Position numbers and translations under genes: made by a program. The notes beneath the pieces were generated by a model. It had not been told where the DNA came from. It saw only the letters and a program-made list of their open reading frames with translations, and searched no databases. Below, in pieces: positions 35,329 through 50,500 of a stretch of 64,000 nt of DNA. How positions within the stretch are numbered: position 1 is the first letter of the stretch; every line of letters starts with the position of its first letter. The DNA comes from Alitta virens. Its lineage: Eukaryota > Annelida > Polychaeta > Phyllodocida > Nereididae. The stretch is from NCBI GenBank assembly GCA_932294295.1, contig OW028573.1, positions 65,449,829 to 65,513,828 of the forward strand, read 5' to 3'.

Positions 35329-38300
35329 TATAATATAAGGCGAAGACTGCCTGATATCATGGAATGCCCTGGTACTAGCTGTTACTTATGCATAACCAGT
35401 TAGTTAAAATTGGCAGCAATTTCAGGTGCGACAGAAGAAAGTATGCTGGCAAAAATCATTATGTTTGCCTGTTTTTTAGCTATGTTCATTTCGATCATAT
35501 GATCCATTTTATTCCCACCTTGTGCAACTTGCAGCCTTTGTCCGTTATGTTCAGTTCCCACAAAGGCAAACACTAGAGGACGCCTCATACACTGCACCGC
35601 GCTGCGCCTCTAGTGTAAATTTTAGGAACGAGGCGCTGCCCAGCATCACACATTCCATGTGCTGTTCTAGTAGTAAGTTGTGAGTATTTAAATCCCATAT
35701 TTGATGAGTTCAGCAACGTTAAAATCATTTAATTGCTTAAATGTTTCTAAATTATTTTTCTATGTACATTTAACACCAAAATCACAAGTGGCTGCTTCCA
35801 TAAGACTGTCTTTAGTGTACTGCTATTGCCAAACATTTTGATAACTGCTAAGGCCACAATTATTTTATATTTAGCTTCGAGGATCTTGTCAGGGCACTTT
35901 TAAGGATCAGTCAGTCAATAATTCTAAAATAAAATTTCATATTAAATAACATTGACCTATCATCCTTTCTGTGGGCATAAGCTAAATTTTTTTAGTAAGT
36001 GTTGCCTAATAGCTGTAATTTTAACACTGGTGTCCAGTCTAGAGTTCCTTCTACTCTATTTGCTATGTATCAGCAATAGTGGATTTTCACGGAAGGTTCT
36101 CCGTATTTCCACCAGGTGGCTAAAATAGAATACTGCAATTCTATTGGCTGAAAAGTTCCCACCCTTGGCTGTGATTGGCTGAAGTGAAGTGCATCCTAGC
36201 AGCAGTATTTTTAGTGCATTTAATTTATATTTGACACTTTATCATTTAGTTGATGATTTGTTATTTCTCTGAGAAAGTTATATTTATGGAATCAGTTAGT
36301 TACATATGTATTACCTACTGTGTCTAAAAAGCAAAAAGAATAATAAGAGGAAAGACTTAATGTCCTGCTTAGTTCAGGGCTGTTCAGTGAAAAGACTCTA
36401 TTGAAGCTATGTGTCAGTTTTTTATGTTTGTCTAATTTTATACAATTATAGTCTATATCATCTACACTGTATAATGCACCGTCGTGAGACTAAAAATTAG
36501 TTTTCACAGATTTTTTTTTCCACCACAGATTAACTATAACCTATTTATAAATTGAGAAAAAAAAATTAGGCTAGAATAGGAAGAATTGATGGAAAATGGC
36601 TGATATAAATTTAAAATCCTGAAGATGGGAGCTGCAATTCCTTATCACGTGTACCATTTATATGATTTCAAGTGAACATTTAACAGCTCTAGACCATTTT
36701 CCTGGCCCCTCTGGCAGTCAGCCTTATTTTTATGTTTTGTCATCGTAACAGCTTGGATCAACTAGAGTTTTATCCACGATTAGAGCATGGATTGCATCTA
36801 CACATAGCAATGAAAAATTACTAAGAAGTTGTGTCTTCGTAGTGGAATGTTGTATGCTGAAGTGGGGACTTCAATAACAACAAGTCTGTTAGTTATACAA
36901 TACTTGTGTATGATTTGTGTAGAATATGATTTAAATTCAGGCCCTTGCAAATTTTTGTATACATAACACATTTACAATCTTCCATGCAGTTTGACTTGTC
37001 AAGGTGCTGTATACATGCATGAAAATTTGTGTTCCACATCTCTCATTTCCATATCTTGGTCTGTTTGTCACTTTTACTCAATTTGTTACACAACACAGGA
37101 AATTGTACTCAAGAACATTTTAAAATCAGCACTTGAGATATTTTATCTGATGGCATAGCTGGATAGTCTGATTATGACACTTGCCTCTAAAATGCCAGGT
37201 GCTGAGCTGATGTTTGGCCTGTTGATATTAATTGCAGAATGAATTGAAAACATTAAACCATCATTAGCAGTGTACAACCAATATGGATGGTTGTGCTATC
37301 AATTTCTCAATTGCCTTTAAATTATGAGGTGAGAATCAGAAAATACAGCGTATTATTAGAAAATATCAATGGTGTCTGTAGTGTGTAATATTCAGTGAAA
37401 TGAAGTTCACGTGTGTTTGAGAAATGTAAATGAGTTTTTACAATAAAATATATTGTAACAGAACTCGTGATAGTGAAGTTTTGCACAGAATTTCTAATAC
37501 ATTACACCAGGTTTATTCAACTATATAGGCGTCCTGGTGGTTGATTGTGTTAAAACTATTTCGGTTCTTCCTTTAGGAAAGCTTGTATAAGTTAGAAGCT
37601 TGGTCATTAGAGTATTATGCAATGGCCATTCGATATTACCTCCTGGGTGCTGTATCTGGTGATGGTGCATTACCCAAGTCTTGCATAAGTTGTGTTGTTT
37701 CTGCATCAGCTAATCAGCCCAGCTTTTCTCATCACCACTTAAAATTGCATGGTATGTTTATGGAGTCTTGAGTCTGTGTGAATAGAGATTTTTCCAGGGT
37801 ATACATACAATTTGCACCTGCTATTTTGAGGCTGACGTTTAATTATGTGCTGTCCTTACTGTGCTGTCCTTAATTGAGTGAACTTTGAAATTAACTGGTT
37901 CAACCCCAGTTCTGGTGTTCGTGATACCATGCTTTGACACTAACTGTGCATGTTAAATTGATTTAGTTCTATCCATAATTTGTATGGACTAACTTAGCAA
38001 ATATCTGACACGGTGAACAACATTTTAAGGTATTGATTTTTTTTTCTTAGGCTGCCAGGACTGCTGCTTCTCTTTGACGCGATAATGCTGCTGGTTTCTG
38101 CATTGTCTTTGTCTATTGTATATCTGATAATTCTGATTATTTAACTTTATTCAGTTTTAAAAAACATTTAAGCCTTATAAGGTCATACTTTTTGGCCATT
38201 GACAACATTTAGGTATATCTTATTGTAATTTCCGAGGAAGTGCACTTATTAATCACCCAGGCTATTGAATTATTTGCTTGAAAGGTTTAGATTAAGCTTT

Positions 38301-41114
38301 AGCAATTCAGCATTCAAGCATAACTTATAGTACACAAATGTATTTGCGATTGAAAAATGTGCATTGAAGTGGTCTGATTCGCTCAAGTCCAGACAAGTTT
38401 TGATTTTAAGCGTTTGCAGGTATTCATTACCTGTAGATTAGAGGTAATCGTTAAATATTCGGTAAATGACTAACATTTGATTTATAGGTTTTGATCGATC
38501 TGTTTGTTAATACTTGGATTAAATTCATATTAGGCTTCAACGCTGACCCGATATATAGGTCTAGCCTTGATCCCATAAGGCATTACTGTCATTGGGTATG
38601 ACTCCAGGATTATTAGGTCATTGAGAGACTAATAAGAATGGTAATTATTGAACACCATGCATCTTGGATGTACTGCTGATTTAATTGCTTCTAATAATAC
38701 CTTTAATTAAGAGTCTTATCAGTGTGCGTCAGTGAGATGATTAGGCAAACAGGCTCATTAGCATACATAAGTGTCCTGTGCCTTGGTGAATGCTGGTCCT
38801 GGGGGACTTCAACGGATATGTGCGGATAGGAGCAATTATAAGAAGTCAGTGAAGCATCAGCAGTTTGTCTTGGTCCAGTCACACACAGGTGTGCTGCTCA
38901 CAATACACACCCACAGAGCCCCCTGAGAGGGGTGAAACATTGGTGGGAGGGCTTGGTGAGGTCCTCATGACCTCTGGGCTTTGTCATGACCTTCAAGGTC
39001 CTGCCCTTTTTCGTACAGGATGGGTCAAGTGTTGAAAGTATTGTTACTTTTTCTGATCGTCTCCATGAGAAAACTTTTAGTTCACGAATGACTTGAAGTG
39101 AGACAGAGAGTGTTTGGTCAAGAGATGAAAGTGACCTAGTGCTGCTGCAAATTGAGTTTTTTGGTTGTTATTGAAATGGGGTGCTAAACTTGGGACACTG
39201 CTGATTGGGTGTGCATTGGAGAATGACGATTGAATTTCTTTGAACCATGGTATTGGGTGGGTCGACACATGATAATAGTATTAACTACATATTGTTAGCA
39301 ATATTGTTGGAGTAATTGACAATTTAAGGCAGGTTTAGAGCTTGGTTGTGGGTTGTTGAAATCACCACACATGCCATTCTTTAAACTAGATAATCTAAGA
39401 CTCATTAAATGATAATATTTATTCATATAAAAAAATTACATACATGTAGTTTACACATTAAAGCCATAGTAAAACATTAGGAATAGAAATAGGTAAAATC
39501 TGTAAGTAAAAATCATAGTACAGCTGTACTGTAGTACCGTGTGCTATTTACACAATTTGGTGTAGAGTTTGTAGTTCGATTTGACTTGGCATACACCCAG
39601 AGACTATAGTTACCTTCATTGGATTATTTCTTGGCCAGGATCTGTTTTATCTTCCATAAATTGTATTGATATTCACGCGAATCTCGTTTGGGAATTCTGA
39701 AGCACCTGCTGTGGTTTGTTTCCTGATAGATTCCTTTGAGATTTGATTGAATGGTTTTGACCTGCAGATCCAAATTGATCCAACCTGTTGACCTTGGTGA
39801 CCTCTGCTTTACCACCCATTGGTGACTAGCCATTGGGGGATTAGAATAAAGCATTAGTCCCATTAGAGGGTGGGAAATGTGACCCCATTTAGGGTGCATC
39901 TTGAGGGCTGTGTGTGGGGTGGGACCTTAAAGTGAAATTCGGCGTGAAGTATAATGTTGCTTTGGCTATGCTGGTCCTGTTTTGTGGCAGGAAGAATGGG
40001 TAGTGAATTGTAGACCTCTTCCTGAATGTACCTCACCTTTGTACTCTTTTCAGTTCAAGTGCTCATTCACTGACATTCAGCCTCATTGTGAAGTACTTGA
40101 CAAGGCCCCAATGTCACCCAACATCCGCCTCATATCTTATGCTCATCTTTTTTGCCCCCTCTACCTTCTATTCTACATTTATTTGACAATTTGCATTGCA
40201 ATTTGCATTACAAGTTAGTGCAGAGTCGACACACTGTGGGCTGCCACAGAAACCCATTGTCATAGGGGCAGATCTACCAAATGCCAGTTTCTCTAGGAGA
40301 TCCACGTGGTAAAGCTAGACTGACAGACACTCAACAAAATGACAGTATTGTGCACTTTTTCTAGCACCTTTGTTTTCGAATGTCGTAGTGAAATATAGAG
40401 ATCCTTTTGCTATTTACAGTCCACAGTCTCATGAGAAGAGACTGAGGTTTCTTTGTACTTCGTGGAATATGTGAACTCATTGGTTTTTCAGCAGCTAGGA
40501 TTACAAAGAAAGTGGTTTAGTCAGAGTTGTGAGGAGTACTTCTGTAAGATAAGATCAGACTTGGTGTTTGCCCATCATAGATTAAATGGAAAGCAAAAAT
40601 GCCGCCGTGGCGATACCGCTCTCTGATTTTTTTGAACAGGGGAGTTTGTTTGCTTGTTGGCACTGGTATAGATATGTATCGTTAAATCCTATCCTATTGG
40701 ATACAGCTAAACACTACTAAACAGTTGGATAACACCGGTATACGTGCTCCTCAGCTCACGGTGAACGTTTGCTTTAGAATGATACTGCGACTTGGGGAAA
40801 TGGGTCTCATATATGTGGTTTGAGTGCTGCAGTCAGGATTTCCAAACTTTCCTGCCAGGGGGCTTATACACTTTAGTTGGAAGGGAGGAAGTTTTGGGAT
40901 GGACAACTTCTTGAATATGCTTTGCGTTTCATCATTTTTGAATTAATTTTTTAGGAAGTTTTTGAAATTACCCACAGGGGGTAGTAGCTGAGTTTATTCC
41001 TCCTCCCCCTTATACTTCCCCTCAGTGCTGGGGTGAACTGCTACGATGGTCTGCGGAAAGGATTGATATTGGGATCTTTGTGTCCCATTATTTGCACTGA
41101 TGCATCATGCTTCA

Positions 41115-41187
41115 AAGTAGGTAGCTGGTGATACAGTGGTTAAAGTCAGCTCAAATGTGAATCCTGGGTTCAATTCCCCCCCCCCCC
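41115..41187 (+). mobile_element. tRNA-derived SINE head, plus strand
   Basis: An A-box-like TAGCTGGTGATACAGTGG (41122-41139) and a B-box GGTTCAATTCC (41167-41177) have tRNA-like spacing. They are followed directly by a C12 tract and an A-rich run. No target duplication was identified, and the length of the body is unknown. Confidence 0.5.
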
Positions 41188-44100
41188 AAAAGAAAAAAAG
41201 GGGCTCCAGTGAGACTGAGACTGCAGTATAAATGGAGCCAGGTGCTGCAGTTCCGGTTGGGAAGTTCTCAGTTACTAGATCATTTTGTTGATCATAGACC
41301 TTCAACCATATTTACACATTCTCCTCTTCAACACAGAATGGATGACACATGGTCCCAAAAACTCCTGACACCTTGAATTATTGTATAATGTAAACTCAAG
41401 GTTGCTCACCTCAATTCTCTATGCTTAGTGTGTCAGGCAATACAATGGAAACTCTGTCATCACCCACACAACAAGAGCTGTTTTATTCGAAGCAGAGTCT
41501 TCATACGAATGACAATTAATAGCGGAGTACAAGCGGAGTACAGGTGCCACTTCTCCAGTGCTCTACATGCAACCTGATGCTGAGGTCAAGCAATTGTGTA
41601 AACTACACAAGACTCTGTATGTTGATATTACGAAGCACCTGTACATAATGAGGTCTTTTATATATATATAAAGGTAAGTTTTGCCATAAAATATCTTGGA
41701 TCTTTATGTTGACAGTGTTTTGAGGTCAGGACTACCAACTGAAGTCTCGTTTTTTGTTGTTGTTTCTCAGTCTATTGGTTCTGTTAATTTATCTAGAACT
41801 TCTTCTAAAAACAATGTTTGACTGAATAACTGAAAAAGCTTGTTTTTTTTTGGATTTGGAACTTCATGTGACTGAATTTATTTTCAGTGGTTTAGTGAAA
41901 AATATTGCCGAACAAAGACATCACTTGTTGCAAACTGCTGACGTCATTACTGTAGGCTGTAGCATAATTTAGTACAATACACCTACATAGCATCCTAGCT
42001 TAACACATGAAGATGTATAAGTACAAGTAAATGTGCTTCTGATTAGTCATACGGGCATTGGGCATATGCTGCTTCAATGTTGAATTGAAAGTATATAGTG
42101 TCTCATTGTGAGTTGGTGGTCCTTAAGTTTATGATAGTCTAAATACAAACTAATCTGCTATTTACTAAATAGTCTAACTTAGTCATGTATGCAAATGTCT
42201 TGGAGGGGGGTCTCCTTACTCCAATGTAAAGTAACTAGATATGCTGTGATAATTGTAGTGTAAATGTCTATTTATTTTTTAACCGAATAAATATCGTGCC
42301 TTTGTCATTGTTCGTAATGTTGAATCGATGGTGTTCTGGTCTCGTAATGAGTTGGTAGGTCTCCAGTTTGTATAAATGTCGTATTACTGTAGTCATTATG
42401 GTCTTGTTGGTAACTTGTGCATAATTCCTGCCTTGCTTCAAAATATCTCCATAACAAAGATGTCAGAACTTAGAAAGATTTGTGATGTCGTCGTCTGAAA
42501 CTTCTTGGTCCGGTGGTTCAAATGAGTTGAAATATGACATTGAATTTGGTGGAAGGAAATCTAAACAAGAACCTTAGCATGTTGAATGGCTTTACAGTAA
42601 TTTCATGACAGGTATTTTACTTTGTGGCTTTGCTGAGGTACAATGCACTGATTGTTATAACCTTTTTTCAACGTAGGGTAGACCTCGTAAAAAGTGTATA
42701 CTAGACATGATATGAATACCTGCATGGCTTTTAATGTTGACGACACTTGTTTCAACATAGATATTTCATTGTGCTGCAAATGTTTTGTAGATATTTCAAT
42801 AGATTTCTTTTATATTGCTCAAGAATAAATCATATTGTTAAAACCAGTATTAAGTGAATTCAACGAAACATCAGAAGCACATGCATCTGTAAAATATATG
42901 CTCTAACAGTCACAATGATTGATATTAGTAACTCTATTGTTTTACCTAAATTTTTTAACCCTTTGAAAGCTTCTTATTATTAACCTCTATTTGGTGACCA
43001 CCAACCAATCTTTCACCTTTTTTTTTTGTCACACGTATGGTCATGTTAATGAAGTCAAACTGTAGGGTATTATTATTTCAACTCATTACATAGAGCTTGC
43101 ATGTTGATTCATAGTTCTTATCAGATATGAGGCAGGTGTTCGACTGTGTTCGTGGTATTGATATAAAAAGTTTGAATGGCGTTTAATGTGAAATTTCATC
43201 AAACTAGCTAACACTTTTGATGGGAGTTTTTGGCGCTAGCCTTGAATGAATGAATCAACATAGAAGATGGAGAATGCCTGGAGAATGCCAGGGAAGTGAG
43301 GAGGGGGCAGATGCAAGCCAAGAAGACCCCATTCAGCTGTCATCTTTTCAGTTGGTAAGATCACAATGCTGTGGCCTAACTTTAACAGATGGCCAGTGAA
43401 TACTGAACCCTGCTTCTAGGCCAGGTTTCAAAAGGACGACCTAGAAAAATATGGGACATGATCTGAAGGTCGGTGGGGGTAAGGTGACCACTGCTGAACC
43501 CCTCTTGCTATAGTTGAAGCCCTCCCTGTAAACCCCTTGAAATAACCTAGTCATGTTCTTCACATTTCCTGCCCATTAGGCTCTTGGATAATGCTCAGCT
43601 TTGTCAAATGTGTGGTCTATGCCTTCAGCCAATAGTGAATGTCATCTTTGTACAGGTTATTTGGCCTATTACGCCATGTTACATTCGCTAATGTCATAAG
43701 GGATTATCCCAGTAAAGTCCCATTAGGACAGTTCGGACAGTTTGAGTAATCTTACAGACTGTTACAGTGATTTACCTTTCATGTCTAATGCAACAGAATG
43801 GGATTGTCAATACATGTGCCAGCTCAACTTGTTCTGGTTATGCATACCCAGTAACTTAGCAATGGGGCCATACATATGCTTTAGGCAACTTTAGGCAACT
43901 TTAGGCAACCGTTTCTCTCTTTCAATTGCACATTGGCTGGTAGTTGGCTCAGCCTATTGCAGAATTGACACTAACAAATATTTGCTTTTACCCCGAGCTC
44001 TTCATAAATGGAGTTTAACCTTCTGGTGTGCTTATGCTCTGTCAACACCGTTGCCATTGCCAACAGAACTTATGGAATTTTCATGAATGGTTTGTCGCCG

Positions 44101-44917
44101 CCAGTTAGTCCTGTGACAACTTAGTATTGAACTCGCCTGCTTACATGCTAGCCGACTAAGCTCTATGTTGAATAGGAACATATGCATTAAGTATGGTCTG
44201 ATATAAAGCAGTCTAGTGTGTATGTTGTAAGATTTCATATGTTTAGGGGTGTATATATATCCTGTGTTCCTTGTGTTAATTTGTGCGTGACAAGTGTATG
44301 ACATAATTTAAAGCATTTAAAAGGTATTTTTGTCCATTTTGAGATTATTTGCTGATGGTTTTAGCCTCTAGAAACCCTGTATTTATGTGTTATTTAAGCG
44401 TTAAATGTGTAACATGGTTTGGACTGCAAGCCTTATCATCTCATCATTACATCTGCCTCTTGCAGCTGGTCATATAAGCTGACTGAGCTTCAGACCCGGC
44501 AGCAGCATTGAGACTCAGACATTGACCATTGACAATACTCTTGCATACATGTGGTTGGTGGGTCCATGTTGTCCTTCAAGCCCTTGTTGCTTTGTCACAG
44601 CTGTACATTGCCTGCAGTAAGACCCGACAATAAGACAGGGCACACGAGGAGGTTATCTTAGCAAAGTGAGTGCAGCTGCCCCACCTAAAGCAGAACTTGT
44701 CTGAGGAGGGGCGAAACTTCATTGCCTGCCCTCAAAGGGGACTCTAAATCTGTTAAGGTGGCATTGCTTAGGACCCAGAGGGCTTGAAAAAAAACTAAAG
44801 GCAGCACTTCAGACAGTTTTCTCTATGAGCTGCTTGCTTCAAGGCTCTATATTATGGCTCTATATAATTATGTGTACAAGGAGGCATGTGTTTAACTGCT
44901 GTTGTTTATTGTTACAG

Positions 44918-45037
44918 CATGAAGAGAACTGGGAAGTGCTCTTGAGCTATGGTTTAATACAGCTAGGACTGTCCTGTGTCTTACATGTGAAGTTCATGGC
45001 TCTTCAGCTTGTTGCAAATTATAGCAGTCTTTCGCAG
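44918..45037 (+). other. Candidate 120-nt exon, fully open
   Basis: A TTACAG acceptor (ends 44917) and a CGCAG|GTGATT donor bound 120 nt that are open in phase 0 for 40 codons, beginning HEENWEVLL. I know no matching protein. It may be an exon of the miR-92 host RNA or chance. Confidence 0.25.
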
Positions 45038-47316
45038 GTGATTTAAGGCAGAGTCGACCCATTTTGCCCCATAACAGTCACCTTGGATAAGACAGTCATT
45101 TGCCCCCAGGCACCTGTCGTGCATTTCTCATGACCCCTGACCTCAATTTACCCCATAAATTCGTTTGAATGATATCGATTTTACCCCTAGCTGAGATAAT
45201 GACAAGATCAGATCCTTGATTGCCATTTCTGACATCCAAACAGACAGATGAAAGATATAGAATAATCTATCCAATCAGTCAAGGGTGATCAATGATCTCA
45301 TAATTGACTTAATTGAGACTAGGAACTGGGCCATTGAGTGTCGATCTGGAGATAAGAAATCTGCTAATTATGAAGATAGCATTTAATCTAATTCATGAAC
45401 CGCTGCAATGTTATGTCCCACATGTTTTAGCATGGCATTAATTTGTACGTTCGTTACTTTCAGAAGAGAAGACACCATAATTGAAGGAGATCTCATGTAT
45501 CACTCTGGCTTGAGGAGGAGGTGAAGTTTCATTATGGTCCTTCAGGTGAGAACAATTATTTCTTTGTGTTCTTCTTAATTGAATAGTGATGAATGTTTAA
45601 ACTAACACAGAAACTCGCCTCAAGCTGTAAAACTAACCCTGCATCACACATGTGTAAAACAAAACCATCACTTCTGCCACCAATAGTAACTAGTGTTTAT
45701 GCTATAAAGGATAGGCTTCGGTGCACTAGAATGTGTCCATATTTCATGATATTTGCTACAATGGGTTAACATTGAGTTAAGACAACTACAGACATGCTGA
45801 ACACCGTTGTTTTGTGGATTTTATTGCCCTAATCTGAACATAAAACATGTTCTTTATGTTTCTGTGACCCTGGGTCATGGTGAACTGCTGTTTGGAGTTA
45901 CTCTTGGGTGGTGACTATTGGTTGTGGACTGAGGAGCTTCTAAAGATTAGAGCAAACGGAGCTGTTTGTTCTTTGAATACCCTCAAGTTGAGCTGTGTTT
46001 GCCTGCCCATGACTCCTCTTAGATACCTCTGCTTATCAACAACCGAGTCCTACTAAAGTCCCTCAGAAATTGTGCAGATAGTGCCCGATACAAGAAAGGA
46101 AGTTAAGGAACATCGGACAGGTCCAAGTGATGTATTGCTCCAGATATTTCCCTCCACGAGTCTCCATCACAGCATGTCCAATTGTGAATTTGGTTTAGTG
46201 TGAAGTGTATCTGTCTGTTGCTAACGTCCATTCAATAGGATGTTCAACTGTTGGCATTGTATTGCTGTTAGTATGACGAGTGAGTGGAATCATTCGATCA
46301 ATCGTGACAACTCACAGTGTCATAGTATACCGCAAGGATTGGTCTTTTTTTGTTTGGAGCCGCTTGTGGTCTGTGGTGTTTCGCAATGGTGTCGGTGATA
46401 GTGTTCTATATTTTCAATTTTTGCTTATCATTGGATGATGATAGTCTATTTATGACACTATCTTGAAGGTTTATTTTCATGCAATGCCCAAAATGGACTA
46501 CTATTTCATGATTGATTCAATGACGGTGAAGTCTTATCAGGTAATTAGTAAATCGTTCTACATTTAATATGTTAGTATAGTTAACAAAGGATACTCTCTC
46601 TCTGTAGAATTGGTTTATTACTTGAAGACAGCAATCAGATCACATGTTGCTCAAGTATGACCGTTTTGTGTGGCTTTTTGAGTTGGACTGTATCAATTTC
46701 AATCTGTCATCTTATTCCTTAAACGGTTTCTTCAATGACACAAGTACACCAGAGCAATTTGTTTTCCTATGAATGGTTATGAGATGCACAAATGGTTCTC
46801 ATTAGATATGCACAAGTGACACGTTGATAACTGATGTCTTCGCTCTTCGGGATTCTAATGCAAAGATGGAGAGATAAAGACAACCTGTTACTTTCTTTCA
46901 TTGATTGGGTCATTAAAAAGGGAAAAATAAATGGGTGCAATTGTATTTCTTTTTTACCCCTAAGGTATAATTTGTACCTTAAGTACCCTGCATCATTATC
47001 ACTGCCTAACTATCATCGGAGCAATAATGCAGACCTGTTTAATTGACTGATTACAACTGTCAGCTATTGACACCAGGTGTAACATATTCACCAGTTTAAA
47101 AACTGAATACAAAGATGCAAATTAGTTGGGGTACATCAACAATGGGGTCACGTATGAATGACTTTGAGACAAAGTAACAGGAAAGTGGAGGGATGAAGTT
47201 GTCATGCTTCATCCGTGAGCAAAGAGAAAGTCTGATGCATCTGGATGCATCTAGGAAACTGGTCAAACACTCAAGCAAAAACACACAATATAAGATTTAA
47301 AAATACTTAAGCCTTG

Positions 47317-47343
47317 TTTTTTTTTTTTTTGGGGGGGGGGGGG
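47317..47343. repeat. T14-G13 homopolymer junction
   Basis: 14 T followed directly by 13 G, the same arrangement as at 34559. Confidence 0.85.
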
Positions 47344-47397
47344 TGAGTTTTTTTTAGCAATTGCAGCAGCTCTTTTAGCCATTGTGTGATGTCACAG

Positions 47398-47500
47398 GCA
47401 CCTGGGTTTTATGCAAGAATGTCATACCCCCTAGACATGGATGAGAGACTGGGTGAATACAAAGAGATAAAGCCATCAGCAGACTCCCTGGCACTACCAG
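47398..47500 (+). other. Candidate exon, 103 nt
   Basis: A TCACAG acceptor and an ACCAG|GTATTG donor bound a block open in one frame. The frame can start at an ATG overlapping the acceptor and includes DMDERLGEYKEIKP. The peptide has coding-like composition, but no family is recognised. Could be a small coding exon or a non-coding host exon. Confidence 0.25.
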
Positions 47501-50500
47501 GTATTGGTGTGAGGGGACATTGCCTGTATCAACGTTTACTGGGCGTGTTTTTGGCAAGTTTTTTGCTGCCGAGTTGCTGTGTGTTTTTGCCGACCATCTT
47601 TATGCTAGCTTCCTAAGCAAACATTGTAGCGAGCGGAACAGGTCATGAGGTCTCCAGAAGAAGCGATTGTTAGTGATTCTGTAGGAAGTTCCCAAAGACC
47701 TTGAGCAAAGCTTTGTGTGTCCATTCTTGCCCTTTGGAAACAGTTGAAGACGCTTGTGTTGAATCGAGTCACTGTACACTTTTGTAGCAAGCAACCTGGA
47801 ATATTTTGTAGAGCCCGGTTATGTACATAGAGCAGAAGTTCCACAACACACACAGCAGTAAACAGCAGAATGAGTGGTCTCTTGGTGGCGTTCCTTGTAA
47901 ATCATTGCTGCCCCACAACGACTTGACATTTCGAATCACGAGCCATGTGGAAAAAAAGAAGAACCTAAAAAGCCTCGCCATTGTGTGTGTGGAACTTGGG
48001 TTGTGTGTTTGGCAGAAATTAAGTGTAAAACTTTGCACACAGTGGTTCACAGTGCCACCACAAGAGCACATTGAAGGGCCAGCCCAGCCCAGGCCAGGTA
48101 TGGTAAGTGGGGGCTGTGTACTATTATATAGCTAAGCATTTAGTTATTGGCGGGTTGGACATGTACATGCATGTCTGAATGTAGGGCACATGGCTTTGTA
48201 GCTTGTTAAAGGGCTTTATTCGAATTACATGGGATGTGCGTAATAGCCTCCTCAGTAGCGGTGTCCAGCTGGGATCGGTGATTGATGGACACGGGGTCCT
48301 TTTTCAATGGCTCCCCTTTTCACCAGAGTCCCTTTTCAGGGGTCCACCTGTAAGCCCAGCACCTAATGAGGCATGAACACTGACCCACTCTTATGCAATG
48401 GGACACGGATGCAGGGGTCTAATAAGCTGCTCTTCTCGGTGCACTTAATGGGGTGTCAATGGAAATCCATCTATTGCATTTGTATTGGGGTGCATGAAAA
48501 GCCCTTTCAGCCATGCAATGGCTCCATGATAGTTAATTCACCTAGGTGGCTGCAATAATTGAACAATAATTGAACATTGGCTAGGTGTTTCTCATAACTT
48601 TCTATGCACAAGTGTCAGACTTGGTGCACTAGTTTTGTTTAAAAGTCTCGCCAGGTGTGATGGGTTGGGAAACGTCATGCCATTTTTGCATACCCTGCTG
48701 CATCTCTTACATAGGAAGCCAACTGCATTTCATAGGTGCAGCCATTATTAGGTCATTGTCACACAGTGTTACTCATTGTCACAGCATTTGCTCTGTGAGA
48801 AAAAAAAGCTGCAGGTGTGAAGAGATGTCTGCACCTGGCCAGGTGGGACTCGAGATCAGGGGTTCTGCAAGATTTATCACTTCTCATAGACATACATTTT
48901 CCAGATGACTGTTAGATATGTAGTTGACTGTTAGAGGTTTTTGGTGACTGGTCCACTGTGGGTAAAACTGCTTGTGTGGCAACTCATTTGCATCGCACCT
49001 CAATCCCTGAATGAATGACCAACCACGTTGTTGCTAACTTGAAAAAAACCTCAGCCCCAGGGTAGCAGGGAATGGACTATTGCAATAGCATTGTGGTGTT
49101 GAAGGACACTATAAAACTGTGATATTGTTGAAGTGAGGTTGAAGTGAGTGTCTCTCAAGCTCTGCATTGAGCGAGCCATGTGTTCCGCGTCTCAATCATG
49201 TGTTATAGAGTGATCTACAATGGTTTGATTTATATGAAAGTTGTACGATGACAAGCTGTCAGCTTGTAAAGAGAGCATGATGACCAGTTTGCTGATGAAT
49301 TTCTGTAAAGGTGGTCCTTCTGTCTTTCAACCACTGGTTCCCCTCCCCTCCTCCCAGGGGTCATATTGCAGTCCTTGCATTTTGAAGACAGGTAGAAGGG
49401 AATTAAGTGAACTGGGGGTGCCAGGTATACATGATAGTTAGACTGACCACTGCTGACCACTGGCACTGCCGTTGATTGACCACTTGCCGCTCTGTGTGGC
49501 ATCCCTGATAGGGGGCGCCTTGATCACCCGTTGATTCGAATTGGCCGCCATTGGTGACACCATGGTGACACCGATTCCATTTGAGATAAACAGTAATTGC
49601 GCCACGGTACCCTAGGTTAATTCATACCTAGCCACTGCACTGTATGGTCAGTGTATGGTCAGCAGGCCCAGGTCACTTTGATGACCGCCACAATCGCCCC
49701 TCTGTCCTTTCTGGACACCTTCATTACTGTTTGGACAGTTTGGTGATTGTTGAATAGCAGCAGGCACTTAATTCACTAGAAGTAGACCACACACTGAATG
49801 AGGGACATGCCACTTGAAAATTTGAAAGTGATGTTTTTGTCATTTGCTGTCGGAAATGGCCTTGATAAAAAGTTTCAAGTACTGATTTTATCAAAGATAG
49901 GGATGGGTTGTAGTACTATACATTTTTTTAAGTCTAGCTGTTAATCGATGCAATTAAATGCGCGCATTTATAATATAGTCATTTTGAAGGATATAGAATC
50001 ATATAGTAGGGTATATAATAATATGTAAATGACGTAGACGAATAGTAATTAAATTCAATAAATTGGCCCCAATGGGATAATTATTATAGACCACTGGGCG
50101 CGTAATGGTAATATCCCATGGTAATATGTAATTAGAAATATCTGGCTATTTGTTGATGGTCCCCATGACGATGAAGAAAGTTAATTGCAACATTGGAGCA
50201 CACAAACAAACGCCTTGGTGTCCTGGCTGTTTGTTGATTGGTCTGTCCGGCTAATCACTATTCCACGTTTTAATGGGGGAAAAAGGAGAGTCTTGGTGAC
50301 TAATCGTCTTAAAGGCTTGTGACAATTCTTGTTTGAAATCCTAATCCTGCTTAATTTAGTCACGGGTCGGAGGTGCCTTCTCACGGGGCCCGTGTCAGTT
50401 TACTTGGGAGTTTTCATGGGGACTGGCTCTGACTACAGGTTGCTGGGGAATACTTAGGTTGAGTGCAAGTATGCCATTAGTACCCCCAGTAGGCCCTGTC

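Noticed and set aside
47398..47500. First coding exon of a nuclear receptor or other known transcription factor
   Set aside because: I considered known N-termini but found no convincing match, so it is listed only as an unassigned candidate exon.
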